Part shown: positions 6,638-15,906 of the stretch, piece after piece
How positions within the stretch are numbered: position 1 is the first letter of the stretch
Layout: each line of letters begins with the position of its first letter
From: Polaribacter sargassicola
GTDB taxonomy: Bacteria > Bacteroidota > Bacteroidia > Flavobacteriales > Flavobacteriaceae
Assembly: GCF_021991835.1 (NCBI RefSeq)
Contig: NZ_JAHDAU010000001.1
Location: 372,001 to 436,000, forward strand
Length of the DNA stretch: 64,000 nucleotides
Direction of reading: 5' to 3'
Translations under genes and position numbers: made by a program
The notes under the pieces: generated by a model
What the model was told of the DNA's origin: nothing
Database searches by the model: none
Seen by the model: only the letters and a program-made list of their open reading frames with translations

Positions 6638-7495
6638 TTATTTCTTTTTTATAACATAAATTAAAGAAGAATATTCTTTACATTTTCTTGCTTTAAAATT
6701 AGAAGCGAAACCTTTATAGAAAGATTTAAAAGGTTTCATTTTTCCAGACATATATTTATCACTTAAAAGAGAAACATAATAAGCATCAAATTTCATAGGT
6801 AAAGTTTTTTCTACTATCATATTTTCTAAAGAAAATAATTTAGAAATTGATGATTGAGAAAAATGCCATAAATGTCTAGGAACATCAAAAGCTGCCCAAT
6901 ACTGTTTATAAAAATTTGCATCGTAACTTTTAAAATTTGGTACAGCAATTATTAATTTTCCTTTTTTAGCAAGTAAACTATTTAACGTAGAAATATATTC
7001 TGATAGATTTTCTACATGTTCTAAAACATGCCAAAGTGTAATTACATCAAACTTTATGTTTTTAAATTCAGAAAGATTTTCATGTAAAAAAACATCTTTT
7101 TTCTTTGCAATATTTCTAGCATCTAAACTAGGTTCTATTCCAGAAACATTCCAAAAATTATTTTTACACACCTTTAAAAAATCACCTGTTCCTGCTCCAA
7201 CATCTAAAATATTTTTAGATTCTGTATTAAACGAATTAATTAAATTCAATTTTCTTTTTAGTGTGATATTTTTTACAGCCTGATAAACTTTATCTAACAA
7301 AGATTTTTTAGAATCTGTATGAGAAATATAATCTTCGCTTTTATAATAATTACCTAAATTTTTAGGAATAGGAACTGTAACCAACATATCAAATTCATTA
7401 TTCTTTTTAACCTGATAAACTTCTCCTGAAACAGTAAAATCTTTACACTCTAAAAAAGGATTTAAATCTTTATAAAAATCAATTTTCTTATTCAT
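6638..7495 (-). CDS. Class I SAM-dependent methyltransferase (285 aa)
   Basis: The central part is a Rossmann methyltransferase: ILDVGAGTGDFLKVCKNN is motif I, VSGIEPSLDARNIAKKK the second strand, and FDVITLWHVLEHVENL the motif seen in UbiE/COQ5- and sugar-type methyltransferases. The N-terminal 80 residues (with YYKSEDYISHTDSKKSLLDKVYQ) resemble the flavobacterial proteins annotated as lipid or O-antigen methyltransferases; the C-terminal PRHLWHFSQSSISKLFSLENM pattern is common to this group. Substrate unknown. It reads from a promoter region that also holds a REP-like hairpin and parS-like copy 2, and ends in a terminator. Confidence 0.85.
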   Translation of the reverse strand: MNKKIDFYKDLNPFLECKDFTVSGEVYQVKKNNEFDMLVTVPIPKNLGNYYKSEDYISHTDSKKSLLDKVYQAVKNITLKRKLNLINSFNTESKNILDVGAGTGDFLKVCKNNFWNVSGIEPSLDARNIAKKKDVFLHENLSEFKNIKFDVITLWHVLEHVENLSEYISTLNSLLAKKGKLIIAVPNFKSYDANFYKQYWAAFDVPRHLWHFSQSSISKLFSLENMIVEKTLPMKFDAYYVSLLSDKYMSGKMKPFKSFYKGFASNFKARKCKEYSSLIYVIKKK

Positions 7496-7516
7496 TTCTA
7501 ATCATCTTAAAATTGA

Positions 7517-7538
7517 AATTCCTGCCTAAGCAGGAATT
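7517..7538. repeat. REP-like hairpin between the methyltransferase gene and mnmG
   Basis: AATTCCTGC - ctaa - GCAGGAATT, nine perfect pairs. The CCTGC/GCAGG palindrome is much richer in G+C than its surroundings and resembles dispersed intergenic palindromes of other genomes. There is no T-run on the minus strand, so it is a poor terminator for mnmG. Only one copy was noticed in this window. Confidence 0.5.
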
Positions 7539-7571
7539 AAAAAATACATTTTTTTGTAATAAAAATTAATT

Positions 7572-7587
7572 TGTTCCACGAGGAACA
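7572..7587. promoter_or_regulatory. parS-like palindrome, copy 2 (TGTTCCACGAGGAACA)
   Basis: Identical over 16 bases to copy 1, 1,026 bases away. It lies 20 bases past the mnmG stop codon. Confidence 0.6.
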
Positions 7588-7607
7588 TTCTTTAAATTAC
7601 AATTAAA

Positions 7608-9485
7608 CTATCTACCCATATAAACCAATAATACAGAAATATCACTTGGTGAAACTCCACTAATTCTACTTGCTTGAGAGATAGTGGTTGGTTGAATTTT
7701 ACTTAACTTTTCTCTTGCTTCAAAAGACAAAGATTTTACTTTTTGATAATCAAAAGAAGAAGGAATAACTACATTCTCTAATCTATTTAATTTATCTGCA
7801 TTACTTTTTTCTTTTGCAATATAACCAGAGTATTTTAAATGAATAACTGCTTGCTCTATTACTTCTTTATCAATATCATTTTCTAGTAGAAACTTATTTA
7901 ATTTCACTAGATTTTTAAAATCAGAAAACTCTAATTGTGGTCTTGCAGCAATTTTATAAAGCTTCATAGATTGATTAATTAATGCCAAATTTTTTGCTTC
8001 TAAAATTGGGTTTATCTCTTCTTGCTTAACACTAGTTTTTTCTAAAAACCGAACAAGTAAATCTGCTTTTTCTTGCTTTTTAATAACTCTATCTAATCTT
8101 TCTTTAGACGCTAAACCTAATTTATAACCTATTGGTGTTAATCTTAAATCTGCATTATCTTGCCTTAACAAAGTTCTGTATTCTGCTCTTGATGTAAACA
8201 TTCTATAAGGTTCTTCTGTACCTTTAGTAATTAAATCATCTACTAAAACACCAATATAAGCTTCATTTCTTTTTAATATAAAAGGTTCTTTTTCTTGCAC
8301 TTTTAAAGCGGCATTTACACCTGCCATTAAACCTTGTGCAGCTGCCTCTTCATAACCAGTAGTTCCATTAATCTGACCAGCAAAAAATAAATTCTTGACT
8401 AGTTTTGTTTCTAAAGAATGAGTCAATTGTGTTGGCGGAAAATAATCATACTCTATAGCATAACCATATCTTAAGAATTTTACATTCTCAAAACCAGCTA
8501 TAGATCTTATAGCCTTATCTTGTATATCTTCTGGTAATGATGTTGAAAACCCATTTACATACATCTCACAAGTTGTCCAACCTTCTGGTTCTACAAAAAT
8601 TTGATGTCTATCTTTAGTAGCAAAACGATTAATTTTATCTTCTACAGAAGGACAATATCTTGGTCCGGTAGATTTAATTCGACCATTAAACATTGGTGAT
8701 CTATCAAAACCTTCTCTTAACAAATTATGTACTTTTAAATTTGTATAAGTTAAGTAACAAGATCTTTGTTTTTTTAAAGAAATAGTTGTTGGTAAATAAG
8801 AAAACTTCTCAGTTATTTCATCACCTGGTTGCTCAATCATTTTAGAATAATCTAAAGATCTACCATCTACTCTAGGAGGTGTACCTGTTTTCATTCTACC
8901 AGATTCAAATCCTATAGCAACTAAATCTTCAGTAATTCCTGTAGAAGCTCCTTCACCTGCTCTACCTCCACCAAATGTTTTTTCTCCAATATGAATCAAT
9001 CCATTTAAAAAAGTACCAGCAGTAATAACAACAGTTTTTGCTTTAATCTCTAAACCTAAAGCTGTTTTTACACCTACAATTTTATCTTCATCAAACAATA
9101 AACCATTAACAGAATCTTGATAAAAATCTAAATTTTCTGTTTGCTCTAACATTGTTCTCCAGCATTCTGCAAATTGCATTCTGTCTGATTGAGCTCTAGG
9201 ACTCCACATAGCAGGACCCTTAGATTTATTTAGCATTTTAAACTGAATAGCTGTCTTATCTGTAACAATAGCACTATAACCTCCTAAAGCATCAATCTCT
9301 CTAACTATTTGTCCTTTTGCAATTCCTCCCATGGCAGGATTACAGCTCATTTGAGCTATATTCTGCAAATTCATTGTAATTAATAAAGTGTGTGCACCCA
9401 TATTTGCTGCAGCTGCAGCTGCCTCGCTACCGGCATGACCTCCACCTACTACAATTACATCATATGTTGTTGTAAATAAACTCAT
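7608..9485 (-). CDS. mnmG: tRNA uridine-5-carboxymethylaminomethyl modification enzyme MnmG/GidA (625 aa)
   Basis: FAD-binding partner of MnmE in building the cmnm5 group on the wobble uridine of several tRNAs. The N-terminus VIVVGGGHAGSEAA (G14-G19) is the FAD dinucleotide fold; NPAMGGIAKGQIVREIDALGG, GTFLNGLIHIGEKTFGGGRAGE and GRMKTGTPPRVDGRS are GidA signatures, FFAGQINGTTGYEEAAAQG the second FAD contact, and the C-terminal helical part binds MnmE. Length is standard. It is followed by no close gene and preceded by ybeY with a parS-like site in the 45-base gap. gidA genes often sit near the replication origin in other bacteria, which is of interest here. Confidence 0.97.
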   Translation of the reverse strand: MSLFTTTYDVIVVGGGHAGSEAAAAAANMGAHTLLITMNLQNIAQMSCNPAMGGIAKGQIVREIDALGGYSAIVTDKTAIQFKMLNKSKGPAMWSPRAQSDRMQFAECWRTMLEQTENLDFYQDSVNGLLFDEDKIVGVKTALGLEIKAKTVVITAGTFLNGLIHIGEKTFGGGRAGEGASTGITEDLVAIGFESGRMKTGTPPRVDGRSLDYSKMIEQPGDEITEKFSYLPTTISLKKQRSCYLTYTNLKVHNLLREGFDRSPMFNGRIKSTGPRYCPSVEDKINRFATKDRHQIFVEPEGWTTCEMYVNGFSTSLPEDIQDKAIRSIAGFENVKFLRYGYAIEYDYFPPTQLTHSLETKLVKNLFFAGQINGTTGYEEAAAQGLMAGVNAALKVQEKEPFILKRNEAYIGVLVDDLITKGTEEPYRMFTSRAEYRTLLRQDNADLRLTPIGYKLGLASKERLDRVIKKQEKADLLVRFLEKTSVKQEEINPILEAKNLALINQSMKLYKIAARPQLEFSDFKNLVKLNKFLLENDIDKEVIEQAVIHLKYSGYIAKEKSNADKLNRLENVVIPSSFDYQKVKSLSFEAREKLSKIQPTTISQASRISGVSPSDISVLLVYMGR

Positions 9486-9492
9486 TACTTAA

Positions 9493-9508
9493 CGTTCCAC
9501 GTGAAACT
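9493..9508. promoter_or_regulatory. parS site between ybeY and mnmG (CGTTCCACGTGAAACT)
   Basis: The inner 14 bases GTTCCACGTGAAAC match the well known Bacillus parS exactly; only the two outermost bases differ. It sits 8 bases upstream of the mnmG ATG. Binding by ParB is inferred. Confidence 0.75.
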
Positions 9509-9530
9509 TTTTATATTATTAAACTGAATA

Positions 9531-9944
9531 TCAATTATTTATTAGCAATAAAGCTTCATTTTCTGCTTTTCTCATTGCTTTTATATCTTCTGTAGACTTA
9601 TCTTTATAACCAATGTAATGTAAAACACCATGAATCATAACTCTTTGTAATTCTTCATTAAAAGAAACATTAAAATCTTTAGCATTATCTTCTACTCTTT
9701 CTACAGATATATAAATATCTCCACTTATAAGATTCCCTAAAGTATTATCAAAACTAATCACATCTGTTAATGTATCATGTTGTAAAAACTCTACATTTAG
9801 TTTATGTAAATATTCATCATCACAAAAAATATAATTGATTTCACCAATGGTAAATTCATTGTTTTCTACAACAGTATCAATCCAATTTTCAATAATATTT
9901 TCATTAGATAATTTAAAATCTGTTTCGTAATTAAATGTAATCAT
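9531..9944 (-). CDS. ybeY: Endoribonuclease YbeY, rRNA maturation factor (137 aa)
   Basis: Small zinc ribonuclease that helps mature the 3' end of 16S rRNA and monitors 70S ribosomes. The metal motif reads HGVLHYIGYKD, giving H105 and H109; the third ligand position, a histidine in Escherichia coli (HGxLHxxGYDH), is D115 here. From memory, Bacteroidota YbeY proteins often show this change. EEINYIFCDDEYLHKLN-like and HDTLTDVISFD-like parts (here GEINYIFCDDEYLHKLN, HDTLTDVISFDN) are the other family hallmarks. The gene begins two bases past the end of the DUF4175 gene, so the two are co-transcribed. Confidence 0.93.
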   Translation of the reverse strand: MITFNYETDFKLSNENIIENWIDTVVENNEFTIGEINYIFCDDEYLHKLNVEFLQHDTLTDVISFDNTLGNLISGDIYISVERVEDNAKDFNVSFNEELQRVMIHGVLHYIGYKDKSTEDIKAMRKAENEALLLINN

Positions 9945-9946
9945 CT

Positions 9947-12900
9947 TTAATCTTCCTTTATATTAGAAAAATAATCTCTAACTTTAATCTTATAATTTTG
10001 TTGCAAAGGTAATGATTGTCTATTTAAAATTTCAGTTTGATTATAAAACTGCTTTTTAAACTCAATTGCTTTAATATTACGCTTCTTTTGTACATCTAAA
10101 CTCACTTTAGAATTTCTATTTTTATCCTCACCTTGTTCTAAATTAGCATTTTCTAACTTTAGTAATTGATAATTTAATTTTTCAATATTATTAAGAACTT
10201 CAGTATTAAAACCTTTTTCTAAAATATCATTTTCCAGCTCTTCCATAGATTTTAAAACATTTTTAAAATCTGGATTAATACCAGAATTATTTTCAATTTG
10301 ATTTTGAAGTTCTTGTCTTAATATACTTTGTTGTTTATAAATTTTATAAATCTCCGAATCTAGTTCTTCGGATGATGGAATATCTGAATTACCTTCTTTA
10401 CCATTTTTTCCGTTAGAACCACTATTACCATTAGTACTATTTTTACCCTTATTTCCTTCTTTTTCTCCACCTTCCTTATCATCAGGTTTATTGCCTTTTT
10501 GTGAACCTTTTTTTAAATCATCAGAAATTTTATTTTGTTTTTTTATCAAATCGGGTAAACTAAATTCTTTAGAATTATTTTTATTTTTATCACCCCTTTT
10601 TAATGACATACTGTTCTGCATATTATTTAAAATGTTACTTAAATAATCTGATAAACTATTAACAGAGTTCATAACATAACGCTGATTAGAAATACCATGA
10701 TCAAAATAATTTTCGGAGAAGTTATCTAAAGATTGATCTAAATTATAATGCGTAGAAGATAAATCTTCTTTAATTTTAGATGATATTTTTGGAACTCGCA
10801 TAGACAATACATATAGGCTATCATCTATATGCTCAAAATAAACTTTTAAATCATTTTGCTTTTTTAGGTCGTTACCAAAGTCTGGATGTGTTGTAGAAAT
10901 ATCTTCAAACTTGTGCATTAATAATTCTTGCTTAAAAGAAAAATTAAGTAAATTTTCTAATATTTTTCTTAGATCATCAATATTTTCTTCTATAGATTCA
11001 GCTTCCATTTTTAACATAGATTGTTGAATCTTACTACTCATATTTTTCATTTTTTGAGAAGCATTTTTTTGATTCTTTTTTGCTGATGCTTTATTATCTT
11101 TAGACAAATTTTCCTCAGATTTTTCTAAATCTTTATCAATATTATTTTGTTCTTCGTCTAAATCTGGTAAGCCTAATGGCTCTTTTAATTTCTCATTATC
11201 TTTATTAAGGTCTTTAATTTCTTTTTTTATAGCTTTAAAATTTTGATTTATTTGTTTTTGATTTTCTAAAGAATTTTCTGTTTTATTAATTAACTCTTTT
11301 TGTTTCTCTGATAAATTTTGAATTTTATTAGCAATTTGCATCGTCTTTTGCTCTACATAAAATCTTTTTGTTAGCTCTAAAATTCGTTCTAAACTTCTTT
11401 CTTGTTGTTTATTCTGTTCAGATAATTCTTTAGCCTTTTTAACTAAATCTTCTTTATTAAGCTTTTCGGCCATTTTTTCTATTTCATCTAAAAGCTTTTT
11501 TTGTCTCTCGTTCTTCTTTAACTCTTCAATTCTCTTTTTTAATTCTTCTTTTTTATTTTTTAAAGCTTCATTTTCATCGTTAATTTCTTCAAGATTATCT
11601 TGTAATTTTTCACTTTGTTTATTCATCATTTGATTATAATCTTGCTGACGTTTTACAAAATTTTCAATCTTATTTTTATCATTCCAACTAATATTCTTTT
11701 TTGTTTGTAAATCTTTCTTTACTTCATCTAAATATTTTTGTTGCTTTTTTTGTTCCTTAACTGTAGACTCAATATTATTAATTGCATTTTTTTGTTCCTT
11801 CAATAACTCTTCCTCTACTTCTTCTCTACTTCTTTTTTTAAAATTAAAAACTTTACTTTTAGACTTCTTAAAACCATTTACAGCATCATTATCAGAAATC
11901 TGAAAAAAGAATTCATAATTTATTCCTTCTATTAAATTTAAACCATCAGGAAATTGGTAGAAGAAAGTTTGAATGTTTTCTTTTGAAATATCAAGATTAA
12001 TAGAATGTTTATTTTCTGAATTGTTATCATCGTAATAAATAATCTCTAATTTATTTAAACCATAATCGTCTGAAATTTGACCAGCAAATTCTGATGTTCC
12101 ACGTTTAGTTTCATCAAAATTAGAGGATACAGAAATTGTTGGAAATTCATCTTTTATAACATCAATAGAAAAATTTAAATTTTCAAAATCTTTTAAATTA
12201 TTATTTGAAGACGATATTTGATAATCTAAAGAGTTATAAATTTTTTGAGAATATTTAAAAACATTGTTAGTAACAATATCAAAATATTTTCTTTTATCAT
12301 TGTTTAAAAAAGATAAAGATTCTGTTTGATTTGTAGTAACTTGCCAAGTAATAACTGTACCTTCTGGAACAGAAATATTACCAGAATTTTCTATAACTTC
12401 ATTTTTCTTATTTAAATATTTTGGATAGTTTAGTTCTAATGATATATTATTTATTGTTGGTGTTTTAACTACATCAACAGTATAATTTTGAGATTGAATT
12501 CCGTTAGCTTCAATATAAAAATTGATTGGTTGTTGAACATCAGAAAATAAATATGAAAAAGAACCTAAATCATTATTTTCTAATAAATATTTTTCATTAT
12601 TAAAATGGATATAAGCTTCTTTAGGTAATACTTTTCCGTTAGTTTCAAACAAAATAGAAATTGATTTTCCTTGTATAACTTTTAAATCTGTATTTTTAAG
12701 AATAAAATTGAAAGGAGCTGGCGGATTGTATGTAATATTATGATTTACAACACGTTGTAAACTTTGTGTTAATTTACCATTATTACCTGATAATGAATTA
12801 ATTATAAATATTAAAATAGGTATAATTATATATTTTAGATATTTTTTATTCTTTTTAAAATCTACAGCTTTTACAAACGGAACTGGTACTAATTCTTGTG

Positions 12901-13294
12901 ATTTTTGATTGATACTAGCTATTAATAAATCAGATTTTTCTAAAGATTTTTGTAATTGTAAAATGTTTAATAATTTATCTTGAACCTGCGGAAAATGGTT
13001 TCCAATAATTTTAGAACATTCTTCAAAAGAAATACCTTTTCTTAAACCAACTAATTTAAAAATTGGAACAAAAATAAAACGTATTAATAAAAATAATTCT
13101 ACCAATAAAAAAAGCCAAAATAATATGGTTCTAGCATAAGGTTTTAACCATAAAAAATATTCTAAAAATAAAGTGAATAATAAATACAATAAACCAAAAG
13201 AAAAGAATAAAATACTTCCTTTTATCAACTCACTAGTGTAATATTTTCTAGTAAACTGGTGTAACTTCTCCTCTATTTGTTTAAATTCTGCCAT
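9947..13294 (-). CDS. DUF4175 family large membrane protein (1115 aa)
   Basis: The N-terminal 160 residues hold two close membrane helices (about 25-46 and 50-70), a cytosolic stretch (FKLVGLRKGISFEECSKIIGNHFPQVQDKLLNILQL) and a third helix (about 152-166); then come some 300 residues of beta-rich periplasmic domains, followed by about 500 residues of charged coiled coil (K/E/N/Q-rich, roughly 480-790) and a low-complexity Gly/Asn/Lys/Ser stretch near residue 970. The layout matches the Bacteroidota DUF4175 family, whose function is not known. ybeY follows in the same operon. The coiled coil and the membrane anchor suggest a structural or scaffolding role in the envelope, but this is only inference. 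It is the largest gene in the window. Confidence 0.8.
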   Translation of the reverse strand: MAEFKQIEEKLHQFTRKYYTSELIKGSILFFSFGLLYLLFTLFLEYFLWLKPYARTILFWLFLLVELFLLIRFIFVPIFKLVGLRKGISFEECSKIIGNHFPQVQDKLLNILQLQKSLEKSDLLIASINQKSQELVPVPFVKAVDFKKNKKYLKYIIIPILIFIINSLSGNNGKLTQSLQRVVNHNITYNPPAPFNFILKNTDLKVIQGKSISILFETNGKVLPKEAYIHFNNEKYLLENNDLGSFSYLFSDVQQPINFYIEANGIQSQNYTVDVVKTPTINNISLELNYPKYLNKKNEVIENSGNISVPEGTVITWQVTTNQTESLSFLNNDKRKYFDIVTNNVFKYSQKIYNSLDYQISSSNNNLKDFENLNFSIDVIKDEFPTISVSSNFDETKRGTSEFAGQISDDYGLNKLEIIYYDDNNSENKHSINLDISKENIQTFFYQFPDGLNLIEGINYEFFFQISDNDAVNGFKKSKSKVFNFKKRSREEVEEELLKEQKNAINNIESTVKEQKKQQKYLDEVKKDLQTKKNISWNDKNKIENFVKRQQDYNQMMNKQSEKLQDNLEEINDENEALKNKKEELKKRIEELKKNERQKKLLDEIEKMAEKLNKEDLVKKAKELSEQNKQQERSLERILELTKRFYVEQKTMQIANKIQNLSEKQKELINKTENSLENQKQINQNFKAIKKEIKDLNKDNEKLKEPLGLPDLDEEQNNIDKDLEKSEENLSKDNKASAKKNQKNASQKMKNMSSKIQQSMLKMEAESIEENIDDLRKILENLLNFSFKQELLMHKFEDISTTHPDFGNDLKKQNDLKVYFEHIDDSLYVLSMRVPKISSKIKEDLSSTHYNLDQSLDNFSENYFDHGISNQRYVMNSVNSLSDYLSNILNNMQNSMSLKRGDKNKNNSKEFSLPDLIKKQNKISDDLKKGSQKGNKPDDKEGGEKEGNKGKNSTNGNSGSNGKNGKEGNSDIPSSEELDSEIYKIYKQQSILRQELQNQIENNSGINPDFKNVLKSMEELENDILEKGFNTEVLNNIEKLNYQLLKLENANLEQGEDKNRNSKVSLDVQKKRNIKAIEFKKQFYNQTEILNRQSLPLQQNYKIKVRDYFSNIKED

Positions 13295-13407
13295 AATTAA
13301 CTATTAAAAATAGTATTTTTACGTTGATACACAATCAAATATTTGTTAAAACGATTTTTTGTAAGTTATTAACAATAAATGTTACTAATTAATAAAAATC
13401 AATTAAA

Positions 13408-14262
13408 ATGAAAAAATTACCAAAATTTCTACTTTTATTATTAAGTATTTCTGTTTTCTCTCAAGGACCTTGGACTCAAAAAAAAGGAGATTTCTACACA
13501 CAAATATCTTTATCAACAATATCTAATTATAACGAATTTTTTGGTTATCCAGATTATTCTATCAACGGAAAAATATCTGACAACACAATTCAACTTTATA
13601 ACGAATACGGAATTACAAACAACACAACTTTATTGGTAAACATACCTTTAAAATTAATTTCTGTAAACAATTTAAATTACATTGATCCTGCTGTTGATTG
13701 TATAGGAGATTGTAGCCAAAATATAAATGATAATAAAACAAGTTTAGGAAATTTAGAAATTGGTGTAAAACATAATTTTTATAAAAAAGATTGGTTGTTT
13801 TCTGGTCAATTATCTCTAGAAACAAATACAAGTTCTTTTTATAAAAATTCTGGAATAAGAACGGGTTACGATGCTTTTACTTTTACTCCCCTATTTTTAT
13901 CTGGTAAAAGTTTTAAAAAATCTTATTTGCAAACTTTTATTGGAGCAAAAATCAGAACAAATAATTACAGTTCTAATTTTAAATTTGGTGGAGAATATGG
14001 TAACAAAATTTTAAAGAATTTTTGGTTAATTGGTTTTTTAGATATAGAAAAGTCTTTTAATAACGGAGATATTATTTTGTCTGATAAAAATTTAATTACC
14101 TCTTTATATATAAACAATCAAGAGTATGGAGTTGTTGGTATAAAAGCTATTGGAGAATTTTCTGATAATTTTGGAGTTACAGCAAGTTTACCCGCAGCTT
14201 TCTTTGGAAATAATGTAGCAAAGCAAGTTGCTTTATCTGTGGGTGTTTATAAAAAGTTTTAA
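13408..14262 (+). CDS. Outer-membrane beta-barrel-like protein (284 aa)
   Basis: Signal peptide of about 18 residues (MKKLPKFLLLLLSISVFSQ) with a Q at the expected cleavage point, as in many flavobacterial exported proteins. The rest consists of alternating strands with aromatic belts (GDFYTQISLSTISNY, TLLVNIPLKLISVN, LGNLEIGVKHNFYKK) and ends in ALSVGVYKKF, whose terminal F is what the outer-membrane insertion machinery recognises. This points to an outer-membrane barrel of 10-14 strands, probably a small channel or transporter. It reads away from the DUF4175 gene. Specific function not recognised. Confidence 0.65.
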   Translation: MKKLPKFLLLLLSISVFSQGPWTQKKGDFYTQISLSTISNYNEFFGYPDYSINGKISDNTIQLYNEYGITNNTTLLVNIPLKLISVNNLNYIDPAVDCIGDCSQNINDNKTSLGNLEIGVKHNFYKKDWLFSGQLSLETNTSSFYKNSGIRTGYDAFTFTPLFLSGKSFKKSYLQTFIGAKIRTNNYSSNFKFGGEYGNKILKNFWLIGFLDIEKSFNNGDIILSDKNLITSLYINNQEYGVVGIKAIGEFSDNFGVTASLPAAFFGNNVAKQVALSVGVYKKF

Positions 14263-14352
14263 AAATCAGTTTTATAAAAATTGAAAATTAATAACAATAA
14301 ATAATTAAACTCATTTTTCTTTTCTCTAATTTCTGTTTTCTCTTTTAAAAAC

Positions 14353-14360
14353 TATCTTTG
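14353..14360 (+). promoter_or_regulatory. -7 promoter box for gltX (TATCTTTG)
   Basis: Exact TAnnTTTG match 23 bases upstream of the gltX ATG. Confidence 0.5.
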
Positions 14361-14383
14361 TTCTATCAAAAAATTAAAACAAA

Positions 14384-15904
14384 ATGGAATCTAACGTTCG
14401 TGTTCGTTTTGCACCAAGTCCTACAGGACCATTACACATTGGTGGTGTAAGAACAGCTTTATATAATTATTTATTTGCTAAAAAAAATAACGGAACTTTT
14501 GTGTTACGTATAGAAGATACAGACCAAACTCGTTATGTAGCAAATGCAGAACAATATATAATTGATGCTTTAAAATGGTGTAACATTCCATTTGATGAAG
14601 GCCCAAATACTAACGAAAAATTTGGTCCTTACAGACAATCAGAACGTAAAGAATTGTACAAAAAGTATGCAGATATTTTAATAAACTCTGGTTGGGCTTA
14701 TTATGCTTTTGATACAGCAGAACAATTAGATGCTCACAGAAAAGGATACGAAGCAGAAGGTAAAACTTTTATATACAATTGGCATAATAGAAATGGTGGC
14801 AATTTGGTAAACTCTTTGGTTTTACCAAAAGAAGAAGTAGAAGCAAAAATAAATACTGGCGAAAATTACGTTATCAGATTTAAATCTCCACAAGATGAAA
14901 CATTACTTATGGAGGATGAAATACGTGGAAACATTAAAATTGATACAAATACTTTAGATGATAAAATTTTATTTAAAGGAGACGGAATGCCAACATATCA
15001 TTTAGCAAATATTGTAGATGATCATTTAATGAAAATTACGCACGTTATTCGTGGTGAAGAATGGTTACCATCAATGCCTTTACATGTTTTATTATACAAG
15101 GCTTTTGGTTGGGACGCACCTAAATTTGCACATTTACCTTTAATTTTAAAACCAGTTGGTAAAGGTAAATTAAGTAAAAGAGACGGAGATAAATTAGGTT
15201 TCCCGGTATTTCCTTTAGAATATACAAATGAAGTTTCTGGTGATATTTCTCGTGGATATAAAGAAGATGGTTATTTTTCTGATGCCTTTATAAACATGTT
15301 AGCTTTCTTAGGATGGAATCCTGGAACAGAACAAGAAATATTTTCTTTAGAAGAATTAATACATTCTTTCGATTTAAAAAGAGTAAGTAAATCTGGAGCA
15401 AAATTTAGTCCAGACAAAACAAAATGGTTTAATCAACAATATATGCAGACAAAGTCTGATGATGAACTTACCGAATTGTTTTTACCTATTTTGGCTGAGA
15501 AAGGAATTACAAAAGACAAAAAATTTGTTTTAAAAGTAGTTTCATCAATAAAAGAAAGAGCTGTTTTTGTAAATGATTTTTGGGATTTATCTAATTTCTT
15601 TTTTTCAACACCAAAAGAATACGATGCAAAAGCATCAAAGAAAAATTGGAAAGAAGGTACAGCAGAATTGATGAAAGAATTAATTGATGTTATCAATAAA
15701 ATTGAAGATTTTTCATCAGAAAATACAGAAAAAGAAATTAAAGAATGGATTACTGCCAAAGAAATTGGTTTTGGTAAAGTAATGCAACCCTTACGTTTAT
15801 CTTTGGTTGGTAAATTGGCTGGCCCGCATTTATTTGATATTATTGCAATGATAGGTAAACAAGAAACTATCATAAGATTAGAAAACGCAATAGAAAAACT
15901 ATAA
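14384..15904 (+). CDS. gltX: Glutamyl-tRNA synthetase (506 aa)
   Basis: Class I aminoacyl-tRNA synthetase that charges tRNA-Glu. RFAPSPTGPLHIGGVRTAL (residues 8-26) contains the HIGH-type motif as HIGG, FVLRIEDTDQTR the glutamate-binding part, and GKLSKRDGDK (LSKRDG at 263-268) the KMSKS equivalent. The C-terminal helical anticodon domain is complete. Whether it also charges tRNA-Gln (non-discriminating type) cannot be told by eye. It is followed two bases after the stop by a small exported protein gene. Confidence 0.97.
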   Translation: MESNVRVRFAPSPTGPLHIGGVRTALYNYLFAKKNNGTFVLRIEDTDQTRYVANAEQYIIDALKWCNIPFDEGPNTNEKFGPYRQSERKELYKKYADILINSGWAYYAFDTAEQLDAHRKGYEAEGKTFIYNWHNRNGGNLVNSLVLPKEEVEAKINTGENYVIRFKSPQDETLLMEDEIRGNIKIDTNTLDDKILFKGDGMPTYHLANIVDDHLMKITHVIRGEEWLPSMPLHVLLYKAFGWDAPKFAHLPLILKPVGKGKLSKRDGDKLGFPVFPLEYTNEVSGDISRGYKEDGYFSDAFINMLAFLGWNPGTEQEIFSLEELIHSFDLKRVSKSGAKFSPDKTKWFNQQYMQTKSDDELTELFLPILAEKGITKDKKFVLKVVSSIKERAVFVNDFWDLSNFFFSTPKEYDAKASKKNWKEGTAELMKELIDVINKIEDFSSENTEKEIKEWITAKEIGFGKVMQPLRLSLVGKLAGPHLFDIIAMIGKQETIIRLENAIEKL

Positions 15905-15906
15905 TT

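Noticed and set aside
12094..12109. Partial parS-like sequence TGTTCCACGT inside the DUF4175 gene
   Set aside because: Only one half of the palindrome matches, and it lies within coding sequence on a codon pattern that explains it; not counted as a ParB site.
13366..13374. Single TTATTAACA (DnaA-box-like) near the DUF4175 start
   Set aside because: Isolated site; clusters, not single matches, indicate origins in AT-rich DNA.
15433..15873. 146-codon frame opposite the 3' part of gltX
   Set aside because: Antisense shadow of the conserved synthetase; composition is serine- and isoleucine-rich as expected from reverse reading.
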